Assembly (NCBI GenBank): GCA_963803335.1
Contig: CAWDME010000012.1
Coordinates: 186,001-250,000 of the forward strand
Reading direction: 5' to 3'
From: DASSUW01 sp963803335
GTDB taxonomy: Bacteria > Actinomycetota > Thermoleophilia > Solirubrobacterales > Solirubrobacteraceae
DNA length: 64,000 nucleotides
Shown here: positions 42,924 to 51,035 of the stretch, piece after piece
Layout of the letters: every line of letters starts with the position of its first letter
Position numbering within the stretch: position 1 is the stretch's first letter
Notes under the pieces: generated by a model
Database searches by the model: none
Told to the model about the DNA's origin: nothing
Seen by the model: only the letters and a program-made list of their open reading frames with translations
Program-made: the position numbers and the translations under genes

Positions 42924-44035
42924 TGCTGCGTCGCATCGCGGGCATCGCCGTGCTGGTGGCGGCGCTGGCCGCCGCCCCCGCGCAGGCGGCGAAGCGCCAG
43001 GTGCCGCGCGGGTGGCTCGGGGTGGTCGCTGACGGGCCGCTGATGGAGAGCATGGCCCCGGGCGCGGAGACCGAGTGGGACCTGCTCGCCACGAGCGGCG
43101 TCGAGTCGGTCCGGATCGGCTTCCACTGGCCCGTGATCCAGCCCGACGAGGCCACGCCGCCCGACCTCACGACCACCGACGCGATCGTGCTTGCCGCCGC
43201 GCGCCGCGGCGTGCGGCTCCTCCCGGTCGTGCAGGGCACGCCGGCCTGGGCGGCGCGCAACCCGGCCAAGGGCGCGGCCTCACCGCCGCGCGACGTCGGC
43301 GACTTCACCTCGTTCCTGCGCGTCCTCATCGCCCGCTACGGCTCGCACGGGACGCTGTGGAGCGATCACCCCGAGGTGGCGGCGCTGCCGATCCGCGACT
43401 GGCAGATCTGGAACGAGCCGAACTTCCGCGACTTCTGGTCGCAGCAGCCGTTCGCCAAGAGCTTCGTGCCGCTGATGCGCGCCTCGTACCGCGCCGTGCA
43501 CAAGGCCGACCCGCACGCGCGGGCGATCCTCGCCGGCATGGCGAACCGCTCGTGGACCGGCCTCGACCGTTTCTACAAGGCCGGCGGGCGCGGGACGTTC
43601 GACGCGGTGGCGCTGCACCCGTTCACGAAGCAGCCGAAGAACGTGGTCCGCGTCGTCAAGCTGGCGCGCGACGTCATGCGCCGCCACCACGACAGCCGCA
43701 CGCCGGTGTGGGTGACGGAGCTGTCATTCCCGGCCGCCAAGGGCAAGGTCGACAAGCCGTACGGCTTCGAGACGACGCAGGCCGGGCAGGTCAAGGGCCT
43801 GCGCGTGAGCCTGCGGAGCCTCGCCGCCCACCGCCGCAAGCTGCGGATCGAGCGCGTGTTCTGGTACGCGTGGCTGACCACCGAGTCGCACACCAACTCG
43901 TTCGGATGGTCAGGCCTGCGCCGGGCGCGCAACGGCACGGTCGTCTCTTCGTCGGCGCTGGCGGCGTTCCGCGGCGTCGCGCGCACGCTGGAGGGCTGCA
44001 CGAAGGCGGCCGCTGACGCCCGCCACTGCCGCTAA
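42923..44035 (+). CDS. Secreted glycoside hydrolase-like (clan GH-A type) protein
   Basis: 370 residues. Signal peptide (RRIAGIAVLVAALAAAPAQA), then a TIM-barrel protein: VESVRIGFHWPVIQP (strand 1-2), DWQIWNEPNFRDFW with NEP as acid/base at strand 4, VALHPF at strand 6, VWVTELSF with the putative nucleophile Glu at strand 7, and VFWYAWLTTE at strand 8. Closest in pattern to GH39/GH5-like enzymes. It overlaps the amidotransferase gene upstream and ends 4 nt into the convergent GT4 gene. Confidence 0.8.
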   Translation: MLRRIAGIAVLVAALAAAPAQAAKRQVPRGWLGVVADGPLMESMAPGAETEWDLLATSGVESVRIGFHWPVIQPDEATPPDLTTTDAIVLAAARRGVRLLPVVQGTPAWAARNPAKGAASPPRDVGDFTSFLRVLIARYGSHGTLWSDHPEVAALPIRDWQIWNEPNFRDFWSQQPFAKSFVPLMRASYRAVHKADPHARAILAGMANRSWTGLDRFYKAGGRGTFDAVALHPFTKQPKNVVRVVKLARDVMRRHHDSRTPVWVTELSFPAAKGKVDKPYGFETTQAGQVKGLRVSLRSLAAHRRKLRIERVFWYAWLTTESHTNSFGWSGLRRARNGTVVSSSALAAFRGVARTLEGCTKAAADARHCR

Positions 44036-45060
44036 CGCAGCAGCGCGTCGATCGTCCGCGCCGTCCGGTCCCAGGTGAAGCGGCGGGCACGCTCGAGCCC
44101 GGCGGCGCGCAAGCGCTCGCGCTCGCCGGCATTCGCGAGCACGCCGGTGACCGCGGCGCGGAACGCCTCGCCGTTCGGCTCGGCGAGCACGGCCGCGTCG
44201 CCGCACGTCTCGGGCAGCGCGCCCGCCGCGGCGGCGACGACCGCAGTCCCGCACGCCATCGCCTCCAGCACCGGCAGCCCGAAGCCCTCGTAGCGCGACG
44301 GGAGGGCGAACGCCTCGGCGCCGGCGTAGAGAGCGGGAAGCAGGGCGTCGTCGACATGCCCGAGCAGCCGCAGGCCCGTGAGGCCCGCCTCGGGCGCGAA
44401 CTGCGGGCGATCGCCGCCCGCGACGACGACGTCGATCCCGTCGGCGGCGAGCGCGCGAGCGGCGGGGACGAGAGCGGCCAGGTTCTTGCGCGCGGTCATG
44501 CTCCCGACCGTCAGCACGTACGGGCGCTCGAGGCCGAGCGCGCGCCGGGCGGGCGCCGGGTCGGCCGCCGGGGTGAAGCGCTCGTCGACGCCGCCGGGCA
44601 CGACCTGCGCCTCGACGCCGAGCAGCTCGGCGAGCTCGTCGCGCGCGAACGCGGAGACCGTGAGCACCTGCTTCGCGCGGCGCGCGATCGCCGGCAGCAG
44701 CAGCCGCTGGGCGGTCGCGTACGTGCGGCTGTACCAGCCGGGGTGCCGCAGCGCGGCGGCGTCGTGGATCACGACCACCGTCCGGCCGCTCGCCAGCGGC
44801 GCGAGGTTCGCCGGGCACAGGAGCGCGCGCATGCCGGCGGCGCGGGCGGGGAGCACGAGCTGCTCCCAGCCGTGCCCGGCGCGGTGCACGAGCCTTGGCG
44901 GCGGACGCAGCACGGCGTAGCCGTCCGGGCGCAGCTCGGGGAGCCGGCGCGCCAGCTCGCGCGCCCAGCGCTCGACGCCGCCGAGCTCGGGCCGCGCGGC
45001 CGCGCGCGCGTCGATCGCGACGAGATCGCTCCGGTGGCCGAAAAACTTCCCGTTCGTCAT
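44032..45060 (-). CDS. GT4-family glycosyltransferase (mannosyltransferase type)
   Basis: 342 residues. ARPELGGVERWARELARRL is the N-terminal GGVxR motif. VVVIHDAAALRHPGWYS is typical of GT4 mannosyl- or rhamnosyltransferases. VPGGVDERFTP, VLTVGSMTARKNLAALVPA and SRYEGFGLPVLEAMACGTAVV (E-x7-E) complete the donor site. Single gene. Confidence 0.9.
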   Translation of the reverse strand: MTNGKFFGHRSDLVAIDARAAARPELGGVERWARELARRLPELRPDGYAVLRPPPRLVHRAGHGWEQLVLPARAAGMRALLCPANLAPLASGRTVVVIHDAAALRHPGWYSRTYATAQRLLLPAIARRAKQVLTVSAFARDELAELLGVEAQVVPGGVDERFTPAADPAPARRALGLERPYVLTVGSMTARKNLAALVPAARALAADGIDVVVAGGDRPQFAPEAGLTGLRLLGHVDDALLPALYAGAEAFALPSRYEGFGLPVLEAMACGTAVVAAAAGALPETCGDAAVLAEPNGEAFRAAVTGVLANAGERERLRAAGLERARRFTWDRTARTIDALLR

Positions 45061-45098
45061 GATGCGGGTGCGCTTTGATTTCCCGTGTGAAACGCCCG

Positions 45099-45704
45099 AT
45101 GCTCCGCCGCCGGCCCATCACGGTCGCCGGCCTCGGCCTGCGACCCGCCGAGGTCGAGCCGCCGGCGCCGCCCGGCGAGGCACGGGTGTACCTGCGCGTG
45201 CTGTCGCGGAGCGACCGCGACGAGTTCCTGACACTGGCGCGCGAGAGCCGCGAGCTGCACCGGCCGTGGACCTACCCGCCGGAGCGCCCGGACCAGTTCG
45301 ACGATCTGTTCGCCCGCTCGCGCCGCGACGACTTCGTCTGCCTGCTCGCCTGCGTGAGCGAGACCGACGAGATCGCCGGCGTCTTCACGATCTCGCAGAT
45401 CGTCCGCGGCGCCTTCCAGTCCGCGTACCTCGGCTACTACGCGCACTCGCGCCACTCGCGCCAGGGGCTGATGCGCGAGGCGATGGAGCAACTGCTCGAC
45501 CACACGTTCGGCCCGCTGGCGCTGCATCGCTTGGAGGCGAACATCCAGCCCGGCAACCAGCCGTCGATCGCGCTCGCCCGCGGCGCCGGCTTCCGGCTCG
45601 AGGGCTTCTCGCCACGGTACCTGCTGATCGGCGGCCAGTGGCGCGACCACGAGCGCTACGCGATCACGGTCGACGAGCGCGCCGCTCAGAAGAGCCCGAG
45701 CTGA
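45099..45704 (+). CDS. GNAT acetyltransferase, RimJ/RimL type
   Basis: 201 residues from ATG 45099; GTG 45087 and TTG 45075 are in-frame alternatives. YLRVLSRSDRDEFLTLARES starts the fold, YYAHSRHSRQGLMREAMEQL is the acetyl-CoA loop, and LHRLEANIQPGNQPSIALA with GFRLEGFSPRYLLI is the RimJ signature. It N-acetylates a protein or small amine. The 3' end overlaps the convergent uracil-DNA glycosylase gene by 19 nt. Confidence 0.85.
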   Translation: MLRRRPITVAGLGLRPAEVEPPAPPGEARVYLRVLSRSDRDEFLTLARESRELHRPWTYPPERPDQFDDLFARSRRDDFVCLLACVSETDEIAGVFTISQIVRGAFQSAYLGYYAHSRHSRQGLMREAMEQLLDHTFGPLALHRLEANIQPGNQPSIALARGAGFRLEGFSPRYLLIGGQWRDHERYAITVDERAAQKSPS

Positions 45705-46378
45705 GACACGGGCTCCGGTTCGAGCTCGGCCGCTTGGACGACCTCCGGCTCCGGAATCACCAGCTCCGGCTCCGGCTCGGGCTGCTCGAGCGGATCGAGG
45801 GCCAGCAGTGCAGGCAGCCGCGCGAAGTCCTCCCGCAGCACCTCGAGCATCTTGGGCGTGTAGAGCGCCGCCGCCGGGTGATAGATCGGGTACAGCCTCA
45901 CCCGCCGCGGCCCGATCCGGCGCTCCTCCTCGCGCCCGTGTAGGCGCGTGATCCCGGTCGGGTCGCCGCGCAGCAACTTGGTCGAGAAGTTCCCGAGCGT
46001 GCAGACGACCCGCGGCTCGATCAGCTCGAGCTGGCGGAACAGGTAGTCCTGGCAGGCGTCGATCTCCTGCGGCATCGGGTCGCGGTTGCCGGGAGGGCGG
46101 CATTTGAGGACATTGCAGATAAACGTGTCCGTTCGTTTGAGGCCGATCTCCTCGAGCAGCGTGTCGAGCAGCCGGCCAGCCTGGCCGACGAACGGCAGAC
46201 CCTGCTTGTCCTCGTTGGCGCCCGGAGCCTCGCCGACGAACATCAGGTCGGCGTCGGCGTTGCCAGAGCCGAAGACGACGGTGTGGCGGGCGGCGGCGAG
46301 CTGCGGGCACTTCGTACACGCCTGCGCCTGCCTCCACACGGCCTTGAGCTCATCGCGGCGCTCCTCAGCGCTTCCCAT
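45686..46378 (-). CDS. Family 4 (Fe-S) uracil-DNA glycosylase with C-terminal clamp-binding-like motif
   Basis: 230 residues. CTKCPQL (Cys 21 and 24) and two later Cys (IDACQDYL and RVVCTLGN) are the expected 4Fe-4S ligands. GEAPGANEDKQGLPFVGQAG is the family 4 catalytic motif, and YPIYHPAA holds the second motif. It removes uracil from DNA. After an acidic Pro/Glu linker the protein ends in QLGLF, close to the bacterial beta-clamp motif QL(S/D)LF. TAAAGT lies 8 nt before the ATG, suggesting a leaderless transcript. Confidence 0.92.
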   Translation of the reverse strand: MGSAEERRDELKAVWRQAQACTKCPQLAAARHTVVFGSGNADADLMFVGEAPGANEDKQGLPFVGQAGRLLDTLLEEIGLKRTDTFICNVLKCRPPGNRDPMPQEIDACQDYLFRQLELIEPRVVCTLGNFSTKLLRGDPTGITRLHGREEERRIGPRRVRLYPIYHPAAALYTPKMLEVLREDFARLPALLALDPLEQPEPEPELVIPEPEVVQAAELEPEPVSQLGLF

Positions 46379-46386
46379 CGCATCCG

Positions 46387-46392
46387 ACTTTA
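46387..46392 (-). promoter_or_regulatory. TAAAGT -10 element of the uracil-DNA glycosylase gene
   Basis: Minus-strand TAAAGT ends 8 nt before the ATG at 46378. The divergent pantothenate operon has TAGACT on the plus strand at 46474-46479. Confidence 0.4.
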
Positions 46393-46523
46393 ATCGCCCC
46401 GACGGCGGACAGGTGCTTGTGGCCGGAAGATCGGCGCATAATCCGGCCTAGTCCGGTTTCGGCCGCGAGCACCTAGACTCTCAATTGCAAATAGAAGCCG
46501 GTATCTCCGTGAGGGAACTGGAC

Positions 46524-47228
46524 TTGATCGCCATCGTCGGTGCGGGCCGACTCGGTACCGCCCTTTCCGCCGCCCTGAGTGCGGCCGGACACGCCGTACT
46601 CGGGCCGCTCGGCCGCGGCGCGGACACGCATGACGCGACGGTGGTGCTGCTGTGCGTGCCGGACGGCGAGATCGCGTCCGCGGCCGCCGCCGTGAATATG
46701 TCCCCGCCCGCCCCGCTCGTGGGGCACTGCTCCGGCGCCACCGGGCTTGACGTGCTCGGCGCGCGCGAGGGCTTCTCCCTGCACCCGCTGATGACCGTGC
46801 CGGCCGGCGCCCCGCCGACGATCTTCGCCGGCGCCGGCTGCGCGGTCGACGGCACCAGCCGGCACGCGCTCGCGACCGCCGAGCGGCTCGCCGAGGCGCT
46901 CGGGATGCAGGCCACGCAGGTCGCCGACGAGGACCGCGTCGCCTACCACGCCGCCGCGTCGATCGCCTCGAACTTCCTGGTGACGCTCGAGGGCGCCGCC
47001 GAACGGCTGGCGGCGACCGCCGGCGTGGACCGAGACCTGCTCGTGCCGCTCGTACGCGCGGCAATGGAGAACTGGGCAGCCGACGGCGCCGAGCGAGCGC
47101 TGACCGGGCCGATCGCCCGCGGCGACGAGGAGACCGTGGCGCGCCAGCGCGCGGCGGTGGAGGAGCGCACGCCGGATCTCCTCCCGCTCTTCGACGCGCT
47201 GGTGGACGCGACGAGGGCGCTCGTATGA
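46524..47228 (+). CDS. Rossmann-like / DUF2520 dehydrogenase-like protein
   Basis: 234 residues from TTG 46524, chosen because GAGGGA lies 7 nt upstream; GTG 46509 and TTG 46485 are alternatives. The Rossmann domain (IAIVGAGRLGTALSAALSAA, GxGxxG) is followed by a helical DUF2520 domain from about 105 (FSLHPLMTVP, VAYHAAASIASNFLVTL, RALTGPIARGDEET). The layout is that of ketopantoate reductase and other 6-phosphogluconate dehydrogenase-like enzymes. It overlaps panC by 4 nt, and no panE is present, so it may reduce ketopantoate (inference). Confidence 0.85.
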   Translation: MIAIVGAGRLGTALSAALSAAGHAVLGPLGRGADTHDATVVLLCVPDGEIASAAAAVNMSPPAPLVGHCSGATGLDVLGAREGFSLHPLMTVPAGAPPTIFAGAGCAVDGTSRHALATAERLAEALGMQATQVADEDRVAYHAAASIASNFLVTLEGAAERLAATAGVDRDLLVPLVRAAMENWAADGAERALTGPIARGDEETVARQRAAVEERTPDLLPLFDALVDATRALV

Positions 47229-48094
47229 GGACGATCCGCACCGTCGCCGACATGCGCGCGTACGTAGCGGTGTCGCGCCGCGAGGGGCGCAGCATCGGCC
47301 TCGTGCCGACGATGGGCGCCTTCCACGCGGGCCACCACTCGCTCATGCGCGCAGCCCGCGAGCGCTGCGACGACGTGGTCGTGTGGCTGTTCGTCAACCC
47401 GGCGCAGTTCAACGAGGCGGGCGACCTGGCGGCCTATCCCCGCGACGAGGCGCGCGACGCCGCCGAGGCGGCCGAGCTCGGCGTCGACGTGCTGTTCGCG
47501 CCCGCCGTCGAGGAGGTCTATCCGCCCGGGTTCGCCACGAGCGTGCACGTGGACGGCCTGTCCGACGTGCTCGAGGGCGCCGAGCGCGGTGTGAGCCATT
47601 TCACAGGCGTCTGCACCGTGGTCACGAAGATGCTCAACATGGTCACGCCCGACCTCGCGTTCTTCGGGCAGAAGGACGCCCAGCAAGTCGCTGTGCTCCG
47701 CCGCATGGTCCGGGACCTGAACGTGACGGTCGAGCTGGTCGTGCTGCCGACCGTGCGCGAACCGGACGGGCTCGCGCTGTCGAGCCGCAACGTCCGACTG
47801 AGCCCTGAAGAGCGCCGCCGCGCGACCGCGCTCGCGCGGGCCCTGCGCGCGGCCGAGGAGACCGTCGGCGCCGGCGAGCGCGACGCCGTCGCGATCGCTG
47901 CGGCCGCCCGCGCCGCGATGGGGGACGTCGAGCCCGAGTACCTCGCGCTCGTCGATCCCGACAGCTTCGCCGCGATGCAGAACGTCAACGGCCGGGTACT
48001 TGTGGCCGTGGCGGCGCGCATCGGCGACACCCGCCTCATCGACAACACCGTCATCCACACGGCGGCGACCCCGGACGGGGCGCCGACCACCTAG
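47225..48094 (+). CDS. panC: Pantoate-beta-alanine ligase
   Basis: 289 residues. Condenses pantoate with beta-alanine using ATP. VPTMGAFHAGHHSLMRAARE has the HxGH nucleotide motif; FVNPAQFNE binds pantoate; GQKDAQQVAVLRRMVRDLN and SSRNVRLSPEERRRA (KMSKS-like loop) complete the site. Overlaps the DUF2520 gene by 4 nt; panB follows after 13 nt. Confidence 0.96.
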   Translation: MRTIRTVADMRAYVAVSRREGRSIGLVPTMGAFHAGHHSLMRAARERCDDVVVWLFVNPAQFNEAGDLAAYPRDEARDAAEAAELGVDVLFAPAVEEVYPPGFATSVHVDGLSDVLEGAERGVSHFTGVCTVVTKMLNMVTPDLAFFGQKDAQQVAVLRRMVRDLNVTVELVVLPTVREPDGLALSSRNVRLSPEERRRATALARALRAAEETVGAGERDAVAIAAAARAAMGDVEPEYLALVDPDSFAAMQNVNGRVLVAVAARIGDTRLIDNTVIHTAATPDGAPTT

Positions 48095-48107
48095 GAGGAA
48101 TCCAGAG

Positions 48108-48992
48108 ATGTCGTCTGCTCCCCGCCACGATCGCAAGCCGGTGACGCTCACCAAGCTGCACGAGATGCGCGCGCTCGGCGAGCCGATCGTGATGATCACC
48201 GCCTACGACCACCCGAGCGCCGTCGTCGCAGAGGAGGCCGGCGTCGACGTCGTGCTCGTCGGCGACTCGGCCGCCAACAACATGCTCGGCTACGCCGACA
48301 CCGTCCCCGTCACGATCGAGGAGCTGCTGATGCTGGCGGCGGCCGTGCGCCGCGGCCTCAAGACGCCGCTGCTCGTCGGCGACCTGCCGTTCGGCTCCTA
48401 TGAGGCGTCCGACGCGCAGGCGATCGGCGCGGCGCACCGCTTCGTCAAGGAGGCTGGCTGCGACGCCGTCAAGCTCGAGGGCGGCGGCGCCATGGCCGAG
48501 CGCGCCCGCGCCATCGTCCGCGCCGGCGTTCCCGTTATGGGCCACGTCGGCCTCACGCCGCAGACGGCGACCGCGCTCGGCGGCTACCGCGCACAGGGCC
48601 GCACGGCGGCGCGCGCGCGCCAGGTGCTGGAGGACGCGCTGGCGCTGCAGGATGCGGGCTGCTTCGCGATCGTCTTCGAGGCGATCCCGGCCGAGGTGAC
48701 CAACGTGATCATGGCGCAGATGGAGGTCCCGGTGATCGGGATCGGCGCCGGGCCGAGCACCGACGGCCAGGTCCTGGTCCTGCACGACCTGCTGGGAATC
48801 CACGACGGCTTCCAGCCGAAGTTCGTCAAGCGCTACGCGAACGTGAAGGCGGAGATGGTCCGCGGCGTGCGCGAGTACGCCGAGGACGTGCGCACGCGGG
48901 CGTTCCCGACCGCCGAGCACACGTACGGCATCGCGCCGGAGGAGCTGGAGCGGCTGCGGGCCCAGTTGCCGCCGCACCGGACCGTGGTCTAG
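48108..48992 (+). CDS. panB: 3-methyl-2-oxobutanoate hydroxymethyltransferase
   Basis: 294 residues. First committed step to pantoate, using 5,10-methylene-THF. MITAYDHPSAVVAEEAGVD, VLVGDSAANNMLGYADT (substrate and metal site), VKLEGG, PVMGHVGLTPQ and IGIGAGPSTDGQVLVLHDLLG are all canonical. ATG 48108 is preceded by AGGAGG at 48093-48098, the clearest Shine-Dalgarno in the operon. Its TAG stop is inside the PHO box of the next operon. Confidence 0.96.
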   Translation: MSSAPRHDRKPVTLTKLHEMRALGEPIVMITAYDHPSAVVAEEAGVDVVLVGDSAANNMLGYADTVPVTIEELLMLAAAVRRGLKTPLLVGDLPFGSYEASDAQAIGAAHRFVKEAGCDAVKLEGGGAMAERARAIVRAGVPVMGHVGLTPQTATALGGYRAQGRTAARARQVLEDALALQDAGCFAIVFEAIPAEVTNVIMAQMEVPVIGIGAGPSTDGQVLVLHDLLGIHDGFQPKFVKRYANVKAEMVRGVREYAEDVRTRAFPTAEHTYGIAPEELERLRAQLPPHRTVV

Positions 48993-49021
48993 TCACAACT
49001 CGTTCACAACCTCTTTACAAC
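48991..49021 (+). promoter_or_regulatory. PHO box (three 11-bp direct repeats) upstream of the pit operon
   Basis: Three units, agtcacaac (48991), gttcacaac (49002) and ctttacaac (49013), repeat with an exact 11-bp period, as in actinobacterial PhoP boxes (GTTCACC-type direct repeats). A TACAGT -10-like element at 49050-49055 lies 7 nt before the ATG at 49063. The first unit overlaps the panB stop codon. Confidence 0.7.
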
Positions 49022-49062
49022 TGGCCGCGGGACCGCGGAAAGGCTGCTCTACAGTGGCCGCC

Positions 49063-49689
49063 ATGCCGCGCCTGTCTCAGCTGTTCGCGCCCAAGGAACG
49101 TGAGTTCTTCGACCTCTTCGAGGAAGCCGGGGCGAACATCGTCCGTGCCGCGGAGCTGCTCGAGCGGATGCTCGAGGAGTGGCCCGACAACGCCGCGCTC
49201 GCGCGCGACGTCGTCGTCTGCGAGCAGGAGGGCGACCGCATCACGCACGACATCATCCAGCGGCTGAACTCGACGTTCGTCACGCCGATCGACCGCGAGG
49301 ACATCTACGCGCTCGCCTCCGCCCTCGACGACATCGTCGACTTCATCGAAGAGACGTCGGACTTCCTCTCGCTGTACCGCATCGAGGCATCGATGGACAA
49401 GGCGACCGAGATGGCGCGGATCCTGCACCAGTCCTCGCGCGCCGTCGCCGGCGCGATCCCGCGCCTGCGGACGTTCAAGGACATCCATCACTTCACGGTC
49501 GAGGTCAACCGGCTGGAGAACGACGGCGACCGTGTGCTGCGCGAGGCGCTCGCGTCGCTGTTCGAGCGCGGGATCGACCCGATGCTGGTGATCCGCTGGA
49601 AGGACATCTTCGAGCGGCTGGAGGACGGGATCGACGCCACCGAGAAGGTGGCGAACATCCTCGAGGGCATCGTGATCAAGAACCAGTAG
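49063..49689 (+). CDS. DUF47 (PhoU-like) phosphate transport accessory protein
   Basis: 208 residues, all helical. FDLFEEAGANIVRAAELLE, VCEQEGDRITHDIIQRLN (ExxxD metal motif), FVTPIDREDIYALASALDDIVD and VNRLENDGDRVLREAL (second ExxxD) define DUF47 proteins, which associate with Pit transporters and are related to PhoU. Preceded by the PHO box; pit follows after 3 nt. Confidence 0.92.
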   Translation: MPRLSQLFAPKEREFFDLFEEAGANIVRAAELLERMLEEWPDNAALARDVVVCEQEGDRITHDIIQRLNSTFVTPIDREDIYALASALDDIVDFIEETSDFLSLYRIEASMDKATEMARILHQSSRAVAGAIPRLRTFKDIHHFTVEVNRLENDGDRVLREALASLFERGIDPMLVIRWKDIFERLEDGIDATEKVANILEGIVIKNQ

Positions 49690-49692
49690 GCG

Positions 49693-50793
49693 ATGGGCTC
49701 CGACCTCGTCCTCTGGATCGTCGTGGGCACCGCCCTCGCGTTCGACTTCACCAACGGCTTCCACGACACCGCCAACGCGGTCGCGACATCGATCTCGACG
49801 CGAGCGATGGGCCCGCGCGCCGCGGTCACGATGGCCTCCGCGCTCAACTTCGTCGGGGCGTTCCTGTCGCTGGCCGTCGCCGCCACGATCGCCTCCGGCA
49901 TCGTCGAGGCCGGCGTCGTGACGCCGCAGATCGTGTTCGCAGGCCTGATCGGCGCGATCGCGTGGAACCTGGCGACCTGGTACTTCGGCCTGCCGTCCTC
50001 GAGCTCGCATGCGCTGATCGGCGGCGTCGTGGGCGCGACACTGGCGGCGGTCGGCACGAGCGGCGTGCAGTTCGACGGCCTGCTTCAGAAGGTCGTGATC
50101 CCCGCGCTGGTTGCGCCCGTGCTCGCGCTCGTCGTCGCGGGCCTCTCAATCCTGATCATCTACCGGATCGTGGGGCGCCAGCATCCTGGGACGGTCTCGC
50201 GCGGGTTCCGGCTCGGCCAGATCGTCTCCGGCGGGCTCCTGTCACTGGCGCACGGCACCAACGACGCGCAGAAGACGATGGGGATCATCTTCCTGGCGCT
50301 CGTGGCCAACGGCAACCTGCCGGACGACGCCGACATCCCCACCTGGGTCGTCGTGTCGTCCGCGACAGCGATCGCGCTCGGGACCTACGTCGGCGGCTGG
50401 CGGATCATCCGCACGATGGGCAGCCGGATCATCAAGATGGACCCGGCGCAAGGATTCGCGGCCCAGGGCGTCGGGGCGGCGGTGATCCTGTCGGCGTCCC
50501 ACGTCGGGTTCCCGCTGTCGACGACGCACGTGATCTCCGGCGGGATCATGGGCGCCGGCGCGGCGAAGCGGTTCTCCGCCGTGCGCTGGGGCGTGGCTGG
50601 GAACATCGTCGTCGCATGGGTGCTCACGCTCCCCGCCGCCGCCTCGGTCGGCGCGCTCACCTATGGCGTCACGCGCCTGTTCGGGACCGGCTCGGTCGGC
50701 CCGATGGTGGTCTCGATCGTGCTGCTGGGCGCACTGATGTGGGCGCTCGCGCGGCGTGTGGCGGGCGGCCGGACGCTGACGGCGGAGGCGTGA
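49693..50793 (+). CDS. pit: Pit-family low-affinity inorganic phosphate transporter
   Basis: 366 residues, about 10 helices. The two inverted Pit signatures are present: FTNGFHDTANAVATSIST in the first half and SLAHGTNDAQKTMGIIFLAL in the second, with SSSSHALIGG and LSTTHVISGGIMG repeats. It moves metal-phosphate with H+ (or Na+). Operon with DUF47 and the 81-residue protein, which overlaps its stop (GTGA). Confidence 0.94.
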   Translation: MGSDLVLWIVVGTALAFDFTNGFHDTANAVATSISTRAMGPRAAVTMASALNFVGAFLSLAVAATIASGIVEAGVVTPQIVFAGLIGAIAWNLATWYFGLPSSSSHALIGGVVGATLAAVGTSGVQFDGLLQKVVIPALVAPVLALVVAGLSILIIYRIVGRQHPGTVSRGFRLGQIVSGGLLSLAHGTNDAQKTMGIIFLALVANGNLPDDADIPTWVVVSSATAIALGTYVGGWRIIRTMGSRIIKMDPAQGFAAQGVGAAVILSASHVGFPLSTTHVISGGIMGAGAAKRFSAVRWGVAGNIVVAWVLTLPAAASVGALTYGVTRLFGTGSVGPMVVSIVLLGALMWALARRVAGGRTLTAEA

Positions 50794-51035
50794 GCGTGTT
50801 CGCCGCGGTTGAAGCCGGAGACATCCTCGAGGTCGTCTGGGTCTCGCTGATCGCGGGCGTGTTCGTCAGCGTCGCGTACTCGTGCGTCGTGCTCGGCAGC
50901 GCCCGCTCGGCCGAGGCGCGGCGCAACCACCACGGGACCGCCGCGCTGGCCTGGGCGGGCATGGCCGCGCTCGCGTTCGCCGCGTTCGCCGGCCTCGTGG
51001 TGTTCGGCGTGCACATCATGCTGTCGAAGAGCTAG
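50790..51035 (+). CDS. Small membrane protein of the pit operon
   Basis: 81 residues, GTG start overlapping the pit stop by 4 nt. Two hydrophobic spans (about 15-36, VVWVSLIAGVFVSVAYSCVV, and about 52-77, ALAWAGMAALAFAAFAGLVV) join by a basic loop (SAEARRNHHG). No family recognised. Coupling suggests an accessory role for phosphate uptake. Ends 4 nt into the convergent acetyltransferase gene. Confidence 0.7.
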   Translation: MSVFAAVEAGDILEVVWVSLIAGVFVSVAYSCVVLGSARSAEARRNHHGTAALAWAGMAALAFAAFAGLVVFGVHIMLSKS

